From the NCBI RefSeq assembly GCF_004766055.1, contig NZ_SPQR01000001.1:496001-560000 (forward strand): a stretch of 64,000 bases of DNA, given 5' to 3'. Shown in pieces: positions 63,615-64,000 of the stretch. Position numbers and translations under genes: made by a program. The stretch's first letter is position 1. Every line of letters begins with the position of its first letter. The notes below the pieces were generated by a model, which worked only from the letters and a program-made list of their open reading frames with translations, was not told where the DNA came from and did not search any database. This stretch comes from Desulfosporosinus sp. Sb-LF. Lineage in GTDB: Bacteria > Bacillota > Desulfitobacteriia > Desulfitobacteriales > Desulfitobacteriaceae.

Positions 63615-63727
63615 TCTCAGGGGCGTTGAGGGCACTCCCTCAGGTTTAATACATACTAAAGCAATTCTCGAATTAGATGTCAAATTGTGACGTAATGAGC
63701 TTAAGATATTGAGCTTGGAATCCAGTT

Positions 63728-64000
63728 CTAGCTTGGTCGCCAATCCTTTACTCCGTTATCCTCTATTATCCCTAAAGTGACATCGGTGACTTCAGCGTAA
63801 CCCAAGAGCAAATCCCTAATCCTAGATTTGATGTTATCAGCCTCCGCCAAGGTTAACCCTCGGCGGAGTTCAATGTAGCTTTCAACATGATAAAAACGCC
63901 CTTCTTGCAGGATACGCATTTTGTTGATGTCCGTAACATCAGGATCTGAAAAGATAATCAGCGATACTTTGTCTTCCACTTCCTTGGGTGCAGAAACTCC
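63728..64000 (-). CDS. Cation diffusion facilitator, C-terminal cytoplasmic domain (partial)
   Basis: The frame is open to the window edge, so the membrane part lies outside. The 90 visible residues end with EGRFYHVESYIELRRGLTLAEAD, cited in part as FYHVESYIELRRG, followed by a short helix and EVTDVTLGIIED. The beta-alpha-beta layout is the ZT-dimer domain of CDF metal efflux pumps. GTG 63979 is only an internal codon. The protein probably exports a divalent metal, which is inferred from family. Confidence 0.75.
   Translation of the reverse strand, partial: GVSAPKEVEDKVSLIIFSDPDVTDINKMRILQEGRFYHVESYIELRRGLTLAEADNIKSRIRDLLLGYAEVTDVTLGIIEDNGVKDWRPS

Noticed and set aside
1-64000. CRISPR arrays, tRNA or rRNA genes, complete insertion sequences
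   Set aside because: None seen. No regularly spaced repeats, no cloverleaf candidates, no transposase genes.

Overview
The window comes from a low-to-mid G+C, anaerobic, endospore-forming Firmicute, most like the Desulfosporosinus/Desulfitobacterium group of Clostridia. That placement is an inference. It rests on strong Gram-positive ribosome binding sites with many TTG/GTG starts, Spo0F-like and Spo0E-like proteins with KinB/KinE-type sporulation kinases, a selenium-dependent molybdenum hydroxylase system, and gene content shared with those genera. No rRNA, tRNA or CRISPR array was seen.

Region 1 (1-40.2 kb) is a nearly continuous purine salvage and catabolism island. Its core is the anaerobic urate-degradation gene set known from E. 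coli (yge/ygf/yqe) and gut Clostridia: ygfK, ssnA, ygeX (diaminopropionate ammonia-lyase), ygeV (sigma-54 activator), ygeY, ygeW, yqeA (carbamate kinase), hyuA, a fused selenium-type xanthine dehydrogenase, and the cofactor genes yqeC, mocA/ygfJ and yqeB. Around the core are an NCS2 xanthine/urate-type permease, a PreA-like dihydropyrimidine dehydrogenase, 8-oxoguanine deaminase, two further fold-type-II PLP enzymes, a four-subunit NdhFSLM-type molybdenum hydroxylase, an AzgA-type purine permease, another purine amidohydrolase and adenine deaminase. Adenine, guanine and 8-oxoguanine would be channelled to hypoxanthine, xanthine and urate. Reductive and hydrolytic ring opening, carbamoyl transfer to give ATP, and cleavage of diaminopropionate to pyruvate and ammonia would follow.

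Two regulatory layers are visible in region 1. Three textbook sigma-54 promoters (TGGCAC-N5-TTGCA/T) lie upstream of the permease, ygeX and ygeY, and a shared inverted repeat upstream of two of them is a candidate YgeV site. A purine riboswitch precedes the NdhFSLM-like operon. Its terminator would unfold aptamer helix P3, so ligand should switch the operon ON, which suits a catabolic gene.

Region 2 (40.2-53.9 kb) holds an NSS-transporter relic, an HD-GYP phosphodiesterase and a yyaL/DUF255 gene broken by about 19 nt. It also holds a block matching the E. coli ydjXYZ-ynjABCDF neighbourhood: lipoprotein, two permeases, ATPase, CDP-alcohol phosphotransferase, TVP38-like protein, YbhN-like protein and YdjY lipoprotein, followed by a C_GCAxxG_C_C redox protein and then an M50-like protease.

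Region 3 (53.9-64 kb) has a second multi-PAS kinase paralogous to the one at 14.8 kb, a 61-aa protein resembling a kinase DHp hairpin with Asp in place of His, a Spo0F-like regulator, a cytochrome-b5/DoxX fusion, an FMN glutamate-synthase-like protein, a Spo0E-like phosphatase, a GNAT protein and the end of a cation-efflux protein. Hairpin repeats and gene relics fill the gaps.
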